DNA of 10,438 nucleotides from Rikenellaceae bacterium (GTDB lineage Bacteria > Bacteroidota > Bacteroidia > Bacteroidales > Rikenellaceae). Of the stretch, positions 1-7,500 are shown piece by piece. The stretch is taken from positions 1 to 10,438 of the forward strand of contig JAJBVQ010000129.1 in NCBI GenBank assembly GCA_020859745.1, given 5' to 3'. The notes beneath the pieces are model-generated. The model made no database searches, was not told the DNA's origin, and saw nothing but the letters and a program-made list of their open reading frames with translations. Position 1 is the stretch's first letter. The number at the start of each line of letters is the position of its first letter. The position numbers were made by a program, and so were the translations under genes.

Positions 1-21
1 TGCGGAGCCTGGGCGAGGTTT

Positions 22-51
22 CGGGCCTCCGCGACCGGAGGCTTCGGCCCG
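22..51. other. GC-rich hairpin in the left-edge non-coding stretch
   Basis: In the first 109 bases I find no gene I can defend. The one visible structure is a nested inverted repeat: CGGG (22-25) with CCCG (48-51), and CCTCC (26-30) with GGAGG (37-41), with a 6-base loop and a bulge on the right side. No T-run follows, so it is not a convincing terminator. It could be the tail of an upstream intergenic region. A TATCTTTC at 80-87 resembles a Bacteroides -7 box (one mismatch), but I see no TTTG at the right distance upstream. Confidence 0.3.
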
Positions 52-109
52 ACCGCTGTCGCGGGATGCCGAATTTTGGTATCTTTCGGGGACAAAAACC
101 CTTGGAATC

Positions 110-817
110 ATGAAATCGCAAAAAAAAGTGGTGGTCTTCACCGGGGCCGGGATGAGCGCCGACAGCGGCGTTTCGACCTTCCGCGACGCGGACGGCCTGT
201 GGGAAAACCACCGCATCGAGGATGTCTGCACGCCGGAGGCGTGGGCGCGGAACCCGCAGGGAGTGCTGGACTTTTACAACGCCCGGCGGGCGCAGCTGGA
301 CGAGGTGGAACCCAACGCGGGGCACCGGGCGGTGGCCGGACTGGAGACCCATTTCGCGAATGTAGTGGTCGTGACCCAGAACGTGGACGACCTGCACGAG
401 CGGGCGGGAAGCTCGGAGATCATCCACTTGCACGGTGAGTTGCGCAAGGCCCGCAGCGAGCGGAATCCGCAGGTGATCGTGCCGGCGCAGGGGCCGACCC
501 ATATGGGCGACACGGGGCCGGACGGGGCGCAGCTCAGGCCGCACATCGTCTTTTTCGGCGAGGCGGTGCCGGAGTACGAGCGGGCGTTGGAGGCGGTGCG
601 GGACGCCGACCTGTTCCTCGTGATCGGCACTTCGCTGGCGGTCTATCCGGCGGCGGGACTGCTGTACCAAATCCGGCCCGATGTGCCGGTGTGGTTGGTA
701 GACCCAAATCCGGCGCGTGTGACGGTGCCCAACCCGTTGACGGTCATCGCCGAAGGGGCGGCCAAAGGGGTGCCGCCGCTGGTCGTCGAGCTGATCCGGA
801 GGGAGACGGAGGGGTAG
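110..817 (+). CDS. cobB: Sir2-family NAD-dependent protein deacylase (CobB-like sirtuin)
   Basis: This is a cytoplasmic enzyme of 235 residues that removes acyl groups from protein lysines using NAD+, yielding nicotinamide and O-acyl-ADP-ribose. Family motifs are all present and in order: the NAD-binding GAGMSADSGVSTFRD (residues 12-26), QNVDDLH (90-96), the catalytic histidine in HLHGEL (His108), and the second nucleotide motif GTS (173-175). Tyr56 and Arg59 form the YxxR pattern that in SIRT5-type (class III) sirtuins and E. coli CobB favours acidic acyl groups such as succinyl. The zinc-binding cysteine tetrad is absent; the only cysteine is Cys40. The ATG at 110 is chosen because the conserved fold begins immediately after it. 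No clear ribosome binding site is visible. A strong terminator at 885-917 suggests it is transcribed separately from the lipoprotein gene downstream. Length fits the compact bacterial class III forms. The family call is very secure; the acyl preference is inferred. Confidence 0.95.
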   Translation: MKSQKKVVVFTGAGMSADSGVSTFRDADGLWENHRIEDVCTPEAWARNPQGVLDFYNARRAQLDEVEPNAGHRAVAGLETHFANVVVVTQNVDDLHERAGSSEIIHLHGELRKARSERNPQVIVPAQGPTHMGDTGPDGAQLRPHIVFFGEAVPEYERALEAVRDADLFLVIGTSLAVYPAAGLLYQIRPDVPVWLVDPNPARVTVPNPLTVIAEGAAKGVPPLVVELIRRETEG

Positions 818-820
818 CGG

Positions 821-840
821 TTCGTAAATATTCATACGAA
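821..840. repeat. Short inverted repeat after the sirtuin gene
   Basis: TTCGTA (821-826) and TACGAA (835-840) form a perfect 6-bp inverted repeat with an AT-rich 8-base spacer, starting three bases after the cobB stop codon. It lies just upstream of the promoter candidate at 852-883, where a regulator could bind, but it is short enough to be chance. Confidence 0.3.
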
Positions 841-851
841 TGCGGTAATTG

Positions 852-883
852 TTTGCCGGTTTGGGCAAAAAAAGCTATTTTAG
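852..883 (+). promoter_or_regulatory. Bacteroides-type promoter candidate for the lipoprotein gene
   Basis: TTTG at 852-855 is followed after 20 bases by TATTTTAG at 876-883. The Bacteroidetes consensus is TTTG (-33), about 19-21 bases, then TAnnTTTG (-7), so the match is complete apart from one base in the -7 box. Transcription would be expected to start around 888-890, giving a leader of about 50 bases before the ATG at 938. The predicted start falls inside the left arm of the terminator hairpin at 885-913. Confidence 0.5.
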
Positions 884-884
884 G

Positions 885-917
885 AGCGGTTCGTTAGATT
901 TTAACGGGCCGCTTTTT
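885..917 (+). terminator. Intrinsic terminator downstream of the sirtuin gene
   Basis: The left arm AGCGGTTCGTTA (885-896) pairs fully with 902-913 (12 pairs, two of them G-U), with a 5-base loop, and the stem runs into a TTTTT tract at 913-917. This is a textbook rho-independent terminator for plus-strand transcripts coming from cobB. It lies only about 20 bases upstream of the lipoprotein start codon. Confidence 0.75.
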
Positions 918-937
918 CTGTTCACCTTAAATTTTAT

Positions 938-1504
938 ATGGAAATGAAAAAACTCTTTACGAAAGCAGGATGGCTGGCTGTGGCCGCCGTTACGATCACG
1001 GCTTGCGGGGGCGGCAGCGCTTCGGCGGTGACCGGGCTGACCCCGGAAGGGCTGGGCTGCCTCAAGAAAGGCGCGCCTGTGGCTTCGATCCCGGACAAAT
1101 GCGACGGCGTGTACGACAAGGTGGTCAAGACCACGGAGGAGGATATGGGGGATACCTACACCCAGTACGCCTTTTACGCCGGGGAGCAGAAGGTGGCCGA
1201 AATACCCGCTTACGGCGAGAATATCGACCTGCTGATCGTCTACGCGCCGGGTATCTCGACGCCCGACGGCGTGCATCCGGGGATGAAGGTCGCCGACCTG
1301 CTGGCCAAACCGGGGGTCAAAGCGCTCTACCAGGACGGCCTCGAATATGAGCTGAATGGGTTCCGTTTCCGCGTGGACGGCCTGAACGAGGCGGGTTTGC
1401 AGAAGATGAACGACGCTTACGCCAAAGGGGCGGAACTGGTGCTGGAGGCTTCCGACTTCGAACCGGAGGCGACCGTGGTGAGCGCCTATTACGTCGGCGA
1501 TTAG
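938..1504 (+). CDS. Small lipoprotein, family not recognised
   Basis: The 188-residue product is a predicted lipoprotein. It has a charged start (MEMKK), a hydrophobic stretch at residues about 9-20, and a lipobox ITAC with Cys23 as the lipidated residue, followed by a glycine/serine-rich linker. The mature part (about 166 residues) should be periplasmic or outer-membrane anchored. It contains two further cysteines, Cys41 and Cys55, which could form a disulphide. It reads as a small globular domain with a repeated glycine-rich pattern (LTPEGLGCLKKG near 34-45 and GVHPGMKVADLL near 110-121), but I cannot assign a family. The start at 938 is used; an in-frame ATG at 944 would work equally well for a signal peptide. 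The 120-base gap to cobB contains its own promoter candidate and a terminator for the gene before, so it is probably monocistronic. The long hairpin at 1562-1602 closes the unit. Confidence 0.85.
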   Translation: MEMKKLFTKAGWLAVAAVTITACGGGSASAVTGLTPEGLGCLKKGAPVASIPDKCDGVYDKVVKTTEEDMGDTYTQYAFYAGEQKVAEIPAYGENIDLLIVYAPGISTPDGVHPGMKVADLLAKPGVKALYQDGLEYELNGFRFRVDGLNEAGLQKMNDAYAKGAELVLEASDFEPEATVVSAYYVGD

Positions 1505-1561
1505 AACGGACAGGTGAGCCGTCGGGCCGGCTCCCGGAAACCTGAAAAACCCGAAACCGAC

Positions 1562-1602
1562 ACCGGGCCGGACTTGCCATTCCACGGCAAGCCCGGCCCG
1601 GT
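1562..1602. terminator. Long GC-rich hairpin between convergent genes, likely bidirectional terminator
   Basis: ACCGGGCCGG (1562-1571) pairs perfectly with 1593-1602. After one A/C mismatch, CTTGCC (1573-1578) pairs with 1586-1591, leaving a 7-base loop. The lipoprotein gene (+) ends 57 bases to the left and tamL (-) ends 108 bases to the right. On the minus strand the hairpin is followed by a T-rich stretch, including TTTTT about 18 bases beyond the stem. On the plus strand only scattered Ts follow. The remainder of the 206-base convergent gap shows nothing clear beyond a weak TCCA/TGGA hairpin near 1619-1631. Confidence 0.6.
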
Positions 1603-1710
1603 CGTTATCGTAAAACCCGTCCAAAAACTGGATCGGGGTTCTGCAAACCGGGGGATAAACCGAAAGCCGGGGAGCAGGTCGGAAGCCGGGGTAGTTGTCC
1701 GTATTCCCGA

Positions 1711-4035
1711 TCAGAACGGATAGCCGATGGCCAGGTGGAAACCCAGCCCGTCCTTGAAGTTCTGGATGTTGTAGTAGCCTTTCTTGTCGGGGTTGGAGTA
1801 GGGCGTGTGGATGCCGATCCCCATGTCGAGGCGGAGCACCAGCACGCTGATGTCGTACCGCAGGCCCACCCCGGTGCCCAGCGCTATCTCGTTCCAGAAA
1901 CCCTTCGCCCGCAGCACGCCGCCCGGCCGTTGCGGGTCTTTTTTGAGCAGCCAGATGTTCCCGGCGTCCACGAACACCGCCCCGCCCAGGCGTCCCAGCA
2001 TCTTGAAACGGAACTCCATGTTGGCCTCCAGCTTGAAGTCCCCGGTCTGATCCCAGTAGCCGTTGACTTCGTCTTTCGGCGGCCGGTAGCTTCCCGGCCC
2101 CAGCGACCGCACGGTGAACGCCCGGATGCTGTTGGCCCCGCCGATATAGAACTGTTCGCTGTAAGGCATCACCTGGGAGTTTCCGTAGGCATAGCCCGCC
2201 CCGACCATAAAGCGCGACACCAGCACGTTGTTCAGCCCGACCTTATGGTACCATTTGAATTCGGCCGTCCCTTTGACAAATTGCGAGAAGGGGCTGCCGA
2301 ACAGTTTTTTGGTGCCGTGCGAGCCGAATATGTCGTAGATGCCCGCCAGGATGTTGCCGGCGTCCGTCACCGTTCCCTGGAAAATGAAACGGTTGTTCTG
2401 CCGCCGCCCGTAAGTCCGGTCGAACGTGTAGGTGTAGCTGATCGAGGGGATGAACTGGTTGCTGAAGCTCAGGGCCACCGCCGGGTTTTGCTGCATCGTC
2501 GAGTCGAACTCGTGCGAGGTGTGGAGCAGCTTGTTGTAGGTCAGCTTGAAAACGGTCAGGTTGTGCGAGCTGTACGGCGAGGTGCGGAAATCGTAGCCCG
2601 CCGAGACGTTCAGCGACAGCATCCGGAAATATTTGGGCCGGTTCATCAGGTCGGCCCCGATCTTGTAGGTCGTCTGGGCCGGGTAGGTCAGTCCCTTGTA
2701 TTTGAACCCCGGCGCTAGGATGCGGGGGATGCTGAGGGTGGTGTTGAGTCCGAACTCGTAGGAGTTCACCGCCGTGGGTTTGGTCTCGTACTGGTTCTTG
2801 TTGCCCGTCTGCCATTCGTAGGAGCCGGTCAGGTTCAGGGCCAGCACTTCGCCTCCCTTGAATATGTTGTTGTGCCGTAGCCCGAAGGTAACCCCCGGCC
2901 CGAGGTAGCTGTTCGACTTGGAGGTGAGGTCGGCTTCGAAATCGGCCTGCATCGGCTTGTCGAACGTGGCCGCGATGCGCACGTCCAGCGAGTCGCACTT
3001 CTCGCCCAGCGAATCGAGCGGCGGCACGGTGAGGCTCACCGAATTGAATATCCCCAGCTTGTTGAGGTTCGTCTGGGTCGTGTTCTGGGCCTCGACGTTG
3101 AAGAGCTGTCCGGGAGTGAGCTGGATCATCCCTTTCAGGATGCGCGGCCGGATCTTCAAGGGTTTCTGGTAGCGCACATGCACCTGCCCCAGCGTCATGG
3201 TGTCGGACGGGCCCGGGACGGGGTTGCGCAGGCTGACGCTGATGCGGCCTACCCGGTAGGGCCGCATCGCAGCCGGGGGTATCCCCTCGGCCAGCCGCAT
3301 CCGCAGCTCCACCCGGTAAGGCGTCTGGGTCGTGTCGGCGTCGTAAGTGATATACTCCGGGCGGAAATAGTAGTAACCGAGGCTGCGCAAGGCCGTGGTG
3401 ATGCGGTTTCGCTCCGCCACCAGCGTGTCGAGGTTATAGACCGCCCCGGTGCGCAGCAGCGTCCCGGCATGGAGGCTGTCCACGATCCGGCCCACCTCGC
3501 CGGGCGCGGTCAGGTATTCGATCGAGTCGTAGGTATGGGGCGCCGGAACGAGGAAATGGTAGCTCACTTTGGCTTTCTGGTCGGGCTTGTGCTTGCGGGG
3601 CAGCAGCTCGTAGCTGCTCTGCACGCCGAAGTAGCCGTAGTTCTCGAAGATCTGGTCCGAGACTTTGATGCGCAGGTCGGGCCGCACTTTCGAGATCAGC
3701 ACCGGCTGCTTGGCCAGCCTTTTGTAAAGCCAGTGTTTGAACCCCGTCTCCTTCGGGGTGTAGAGGTAGTTCCACGCCCAGAGGCCGATGGGAAGCCCGG
3801 TACGCCAGTAGGGCGACCAAAGCGGGTTGTTCGGGGCCACGTTCAGCGGCTGCGACGCAGCGGAGGTCACCTGTTTCGGGATTTTCAGGCTGTCGGCCTC
3901 GGGCGTGAAGGTCATCTTTTTGACCCCTGTGTAGAGCACTTCGCCCTTGGCCAGCCGTTTGGTGGTCGAGCACGAAGCCAACACCGCCGCCAGCGGGAGC
4001 AGGTAAAACAGGGTATGTCGTAAATGTCTTATCAT
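1711..4035 (-). CDS. tamL: TamL: lipoprotein POTRA/beta-barrel outer-membrane assembly factor (BamA/TamA family)
   Basis: This is the outer-membrane half of the translocation and assembly module, 774 residues. A signal peptide with lipobox LASC gives a lipidated Cys22; lipid-modified TamA homologues are the TamL type known from Bacteroidetes. Residues about 30-357 form POTRA-like modules; the clearest are at about 185-250 (an ALRSLGYYYFRPEYI helix-strand pattern) and 296-357 (NLNKLGIFNSVSLTV). From about 362 to the end is the 16-strand-type Omp85 barrel. It contains the loop-6 motif as GGANSIRAF (632-640, the usual RGF/Y position) and a C-terminal phenylalanine (GYPF), the usual barrel-insertion signature. 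The start at 4035 is chosen because the signal peptide begins there. tamB lies upstream on the same strand, but 506 bases away across a hairpin-rich spacer, and I see no clear promoter directly before tamL. It is therefore open whether the two are cotranscribed. Confidence 0.93.
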   Translation of the reverse strand: MIRHLRHTLFYLLPLAAVLASCSTTKRLAKGEVLYTGVKKMTFTPEADSLKIPKQVTSAASQPLNVAPNNPLWSPYWRTGLPIGLWAWNYLYTPKETGFKHWLYKRLAKQPVLISKVRPDLRIKVSDQIFENYGYFGVQSSYELLPRKHKPDQKAKVSYHFLVPAPHTYDSIEYLTAPGEVGRIVDSLHAGTLLRTGAVYNLDTLVAERNRITTALRSLGYYYFRPEYITYDADTTQTPYRVELRMRLAEGIPPAAMRPYRVGRISVSLRNPVPGPSDTMTLGQVHVRYQKPLKIRPRILKGMIQLTPGQLFNVEAQNTTQTNLNKLGIFNSVSLTVPPLDSLGEKCDSLDVRIAATFDKPMQADFEADLTSKSNSYLGPGVTFGLRHNNIFKGGEVLALNLTGSYEWQTGNKNQYETKPTAVNSYEFGLNTTLSIPRILAPGFKYKGLTYPAQTTYKIGADLMNRPKYFRMLSLNVSAGYDFRTSPYSSHNLTVFKLTYNKLLHTSHEFDSTMQQNPAVALSFSNQFIPSISYTYTFDRTYGRRQNNRFIFQGTVTDAGNILAGIYDIFGSHGTKKLFGSPFSQFVKGTAEFKWYHKVGLNNVLVSRFMVGAGYAYGNSQVMPYSEQFYIGGANSIRAFTVRSLGPGSYRPPKDEVNGYWDQTGDFKLEANMEFRFKMLGRLGGAVFVDAGNIWLLKKDPQRPGGVLRAKGFWNEIALGTGVGLRYDISVLVLRLDMGIGIHTPYSNPDKKGYYNIQNFKDGLGFHLAIGYPF

Positions 4036-4117
4036 ATTTATTCTCAGGCTTCAATCCCGGTAATGGCGCTTTGCAGGCGGCGGAGCGCGTCAGCGCGGAG
4101 CCGCAGTAAGGCGGAGG

Positions 4118-4157
4118 CGTTCATGTTGTGAAAGCCGAGGCTTTCTCAACATGAACG
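4118..4157. repeat. Near-perfect 18-pair hairpin upstream of tamL
   Basis: Bases 4118-4136 pair with 4139-4157 with a single T/T mismatch (4129/4146), giving 18 Watson-Crick pairs. No T-run follows on either strand, so it is not an ordinary terminator. It lies about 80 bases upstream of the tamL start codon, on the transcript that would continue from tamB. Confidence 0.7.
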
Positions 4158-4182
4158 GGCGGAGAGCGAGTAGCTCTGGTGT

Positions 4183-4229
4183 CATCCCGCTCCGTGCGCC
4201 GAAGGCGCAGGGGGGAGCGGAGCGGGATG
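4183..4229. repeat. Two-part bulged hairpin
   Basis: CATCCCGCTCCG (4183-4194) pairs perfectly with 4218-4229, and TGCGCC (4195-4200) pairs with GGCGCA (4204-4209) around a GAA loop. The two stems are contiguous on the left arm but separated on the right arm by an 8-base purine bulge, GGGGGGAG (4210-4217). Eighteen paired positions with a one-sided purine bulge suggest a specific element rather than chance GC richness. Confidence 0.65.
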
Positions 4230-4541
4230 CAACCCGAATCGGGCAGTGACAGCCGGCAAGACAGGCAACGCCTGCGCGCCAGCGGTGAGTCGGGTACAAG
4301 CCGCTTTAGGTAACTATCGCCTTTCCGGAGTGCCGAAGGCTTTGCACTCACAACTGCCCGTGCGGGTAGCTTCATTTCCGCGTCAGCGGTGTCCCGCGCC
4401 TTCCCGCGCGCGGGACAAGTCCTACGCAGGCGCTCGCCACCGAAATAGCAATAAGAACCTCAGGTTTGACCCTCCGCTGACTCTGGGCCGAAAAAGAATC
4501 TTAGCCACAGATCCGTACCGTACTCCCTGCGGTTGCAATAG

Positions 4542-7500
4542 CTATTCCGTTTGCGGCTCCGGCTCTTCGGTTATGACCGCCTCCTTGTTTTTATGATCTT
4601 CTCGCCGCTCCTTGCGTTTCTCCTCCCGTTTGGCTCTCCGTTCGGCCTTGCGTTCCGCTTTCACCTCTTTTTTCTCCGGGGTCAGCTTGAACAGGTCGCG
4701 CAGCTTCAACACCTTCTTCCGCACCCCGAAGCCCACGCCCGTCTCGGTCACCTCGCCTTCGAGGATGCTCTCGAAATTGGTTTGGCGGAACAGCTTGAGG
4801 TACATGTTGTCGCGCCGCGTAAGCTGGTACTCCAGCGAGATGTCGTCCACCAGGTTTTCCGCCGCGTTCTGGTTCGGGTCGCCCCCGGTGCTGACCTTGC
4901 CGCCCACGCTGACGCGCACCCGGTTGTCGAAGAATTTCTTGGAGAGCTTGTAGGAGTAGTCGGTGCGCGTCCCGTCCGGCCCCGCCGAAGCATCGTCGTA
5001 GGAGTCCACGCCGAACGAGAGATCCACCCCTTTGAGGCTGTTCTGCGCCCACTGGTTCAGCTCCTTGGCGATGAACGAGTTGAGCGGGTTGCCGGCGTTC
5101 ACTTTGGCCGACGTTCCCGGCCCGGAGTAGGTGTTGTAGATCAGCAGGCTCATCGCCTGGTTCTGCCGTTGTTCGGGGGTCAGCGAGGCCAGCTGGTTCT
5201 GCAAAGTCAGGTCTTCGGGCGCCGAAAGGTCGAACTTCACGTCGAGGTTCTCCAGCGAGCCGCTGATGTTGATGCTGATCTCGAAATTGACCTGCCGGGT
5301 GGTCTGATCCTCCAGGGTCACCGTCGTGCGCACCGTTTCGACCGCCCGGATGGCGAACGACGGGTCGGCGATGTCGCCCGTCCAGCTCACGTAGCCGCCC
5401 GGCGTGATCGAGAAGTCCTTGGCCGAGATCACCGGCGGGCTGTAACGCACCCGTCCGCCCGAAAGCTCGTACTTGCCCGCGAATCGGGTATCGCCCAGCC
5501 GATTCATCGAGTAGGTCAGGTCGCCGCCTCCCTGCAGGTCGATCCGGTTCTGGCCGTCCTCCGAGAGGAAAACCGACACCTCGACGTCCGGGTCGATGGA
5601 GACGTTCATCAACATGTCGATCCCGCCCAGGCGGAGCATCGACGGCGGCCGCACGGCATAGACCGTGGTCGTGTCGTTGAAGGCCGTGAAATTCACCACG
5701 TTCTGCGACTTGTCCTGGATGCCCATCGGTGAGTCCTGCATCACGTAGGTCACTTCGGTGCCGGTCAGCAGGTTCACGTCGCCCCGGATGTTCAGGGCGT
5801 CCAGCGGCCCGCGCGCCCGCGCCGAGAGGTCGGCGCTGGCTTGTCCGAAGATCATCGACCCCTCGCTGCGCGGCACGTTGATCAGCTGGAAATCCGAACC
5901 CTTGACGCGCAGGTCGGCCGTCACCTGCGAGAAATCGCCGATGTCGATGTTGCCGTTCACCGTCAGGCGGTGTTTGTTCGGGGCGATCAGCCCGAAATCC
6001 TTGAACAGCACTTTGTCCCCTTGCAGCACGATCGGTGTGTCCGTGATGCCGAACCGGGTGCCGATGGCCGCCACGTCCACCGCCGTGCTGTCGAACTTCA
6101 GCGAGCCGGCCAGCTGCAAAGCCTTCATGCTCCCGTCCGCTTCGACGTGCCCTTTGAGCAGTCCCGACAGACTGCCGGAGCCTTCCGGCAGGAACGGGTT
6201 GGCCGCCGCCAGCGGGATACCCGGGATATCGGCCGTCAGCCGTACCGCCGCAACGGAGTCGGCCTTGTTAAAGCGACCGTTTACCGATAAGGCCGTTTTC
6301 CGGTCGATCAGCAGGGTCGCCGACCCCTGCTGGCCGGAAAGCGTGTCGGTGCGGTAGGCGAGGTTCAGGCCGATGTCGCCCACGCGCCGGCTGTCGTAGA
6401 GCAAAGTGTCGATCGTCAGGTTCCCCTTGGCGGCCATCGTGCTGTCCGACATGCCGAACGTCAAGTCGGCTCCCAGCCGCCCGCCTATCGGCGGCGCTGT
6501 GGGCAGGACTTTCAGCACGCCTCCGATGCTGATCCCTTGCAGCCCCAGCCTGATGCTGCCGCGCGGCATGTCCTCCTCGCTGACCGATTGCAGCGAGAAG
6601 GACTGGCCGGGCCGCGTCACGCGCAGGTCGGCGGCCAGCGTCCTGTCGAATCCGTAGCGCACGTAGTTGCCGTCGTTTACCGACCATTGGGCGAAACCGA
6701 AGACAGGCCGGTTCGGGAGCAGGTTCACCGTCACGGAGCTGTCCTCCAGCGTCGCCCGGAGCCCGAAATCCAGTCCCGTACCTTTTTTGAGGTCGCGCTG
6801 CGACAGGTGGATCAGGCCCGTGTTGCCCTGCGCATGGCCGTACAGAGCGACGTTACCCATGCGGTTTTTGTTGCCCGGCCTGTTGGCCAGCCGTACGTAA
6901 TATTGCAGTTGTCCGTTCCGCCCCCCGACGCCTGCGGTCAGCGTGTCGAGGACGATCCCCCGCGTCGAGAACTGGTTGACCTCGGCCTTGAAACCGAACG
7001 GCCTGCCGTCCGCCGCCGAGGCTGTAAGGGTGGCCCGTCCGAAGCCCGCTCCCTGCGAACGCAGGTAGATGTTCAGGATGTTGTTGCGGGCGGCGCGGAA
7101 ATCGAGCCGGAACGGCGGCAGCAGCCGTTCGAGCGTGTCGGTGTTGACGCACCCGGCCCCGATCTGGTACTTAACGGCAGCCGCCGTCCGTGCCAGGGCG
7201 GCGGAGAGGGAGTCGAGCCTCCTTTCCGCTCGGAAGGTCAGTTTCAGGTCGCCCGAATTGACCCCGGCCTGCACGTGCGCGGTGTCCGCTTCGGCGGTCA
7301 GCGAAGTGTACGGCACGAGGCTTTCGAAAGTCCCGTAGCGTATCCTCAGCGAATCGAGGTCTAACGCGGCGGCGTAAGAATCCCAATTTGTGGCATAGGC
7401 TTTCGCTTCGAGGTGCGTCGAAGCGGTGAGAACTTCGTCCACGAAGTGCATTTGTTGCAGGTCGAGCGTGCGGATGCTCCCGAAGATCCCGGCCTCCTGT

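Larger units (their letters stand above)
4036..4541. repeat. Hairpin-dense non-coding spacer between tamB and tamL
   Basis: This 506-base stretch carries no ORF I would defend but an exceptional density of inverted repeats. Besides the two large ones listed separately, it has: GCGGC/GCCGC with nested GCGC/GCGC (4077-4104), AGAGC/GCTCT (4163-4177), CCCGA/TCGGG (4233-4243), CAGGC/GCCTG (4262-4274), AGCGG/CCGCT (4281-4305), GAGTGC/GCACTC (4328-4349), CCGC/GCGG (4378-4389), and TGTCCCGCG with its complement (4390-4417). The 10-mer CGCGTCAGCG occurs twice (4086-4095 and 4379-4388), each time as a hairpin with a GTCA loop. The structure would fit a dispersed intergenic repeat, a remnant of a non-autonomous mobile element, or a structured RNA in the tamB-tamL transcript. 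I see no terminal repeats or target-site duplication that would define ends. Bases from about 4470 to 4541 are less structured. Confidence 0.55.

Noticed and set aside
76..438. Frame starting at 76 overlapping the sirtuin gene
   Set aside because: It overlaps the confident sirtuin gene in another frame and gives an Arg/Gly-rich sequence without motifs.
1735..4023. Long plus-strand open frames opposite tamL (1735-2718 and 3178-4023)
   Set aside because: They lie wholly antisense to a gene with clear domains, give low-complexity Arg/Val/His-rich products, and have no recognisable motif. High GC content keeps the opposite frame open.
4490..4532. Possible terminator just after tamB (minus strand; CTGCGG 4527-4532 / CCACAG 4505-4510, then a T-run opposite 4490-4497)
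   Set aside because: Only a 6-pair stem with one G-U pair and a 16-base loop, with several bases before the T-run. Too weak to claim.
4036..4541. CRISPR array, tRNA or known riboswitch in the spacer
   Set aside because: There are no regularly spaced direct repeats, no tRNA T-loop or acceptor pattern on either strand, and no riboswitch core I recognise.
4121..4596. Small frames in the spacer: 84 residues on the minus strand (4121-4375) and 116 residues on the plus strand (4246-4596)
   Set aside because: Both translate straight through the hairpin arms, overlap each other, have no signal, domain or start signal, and the plus-strand one runs into the end of tamB. I treat the region as non-coding structure.
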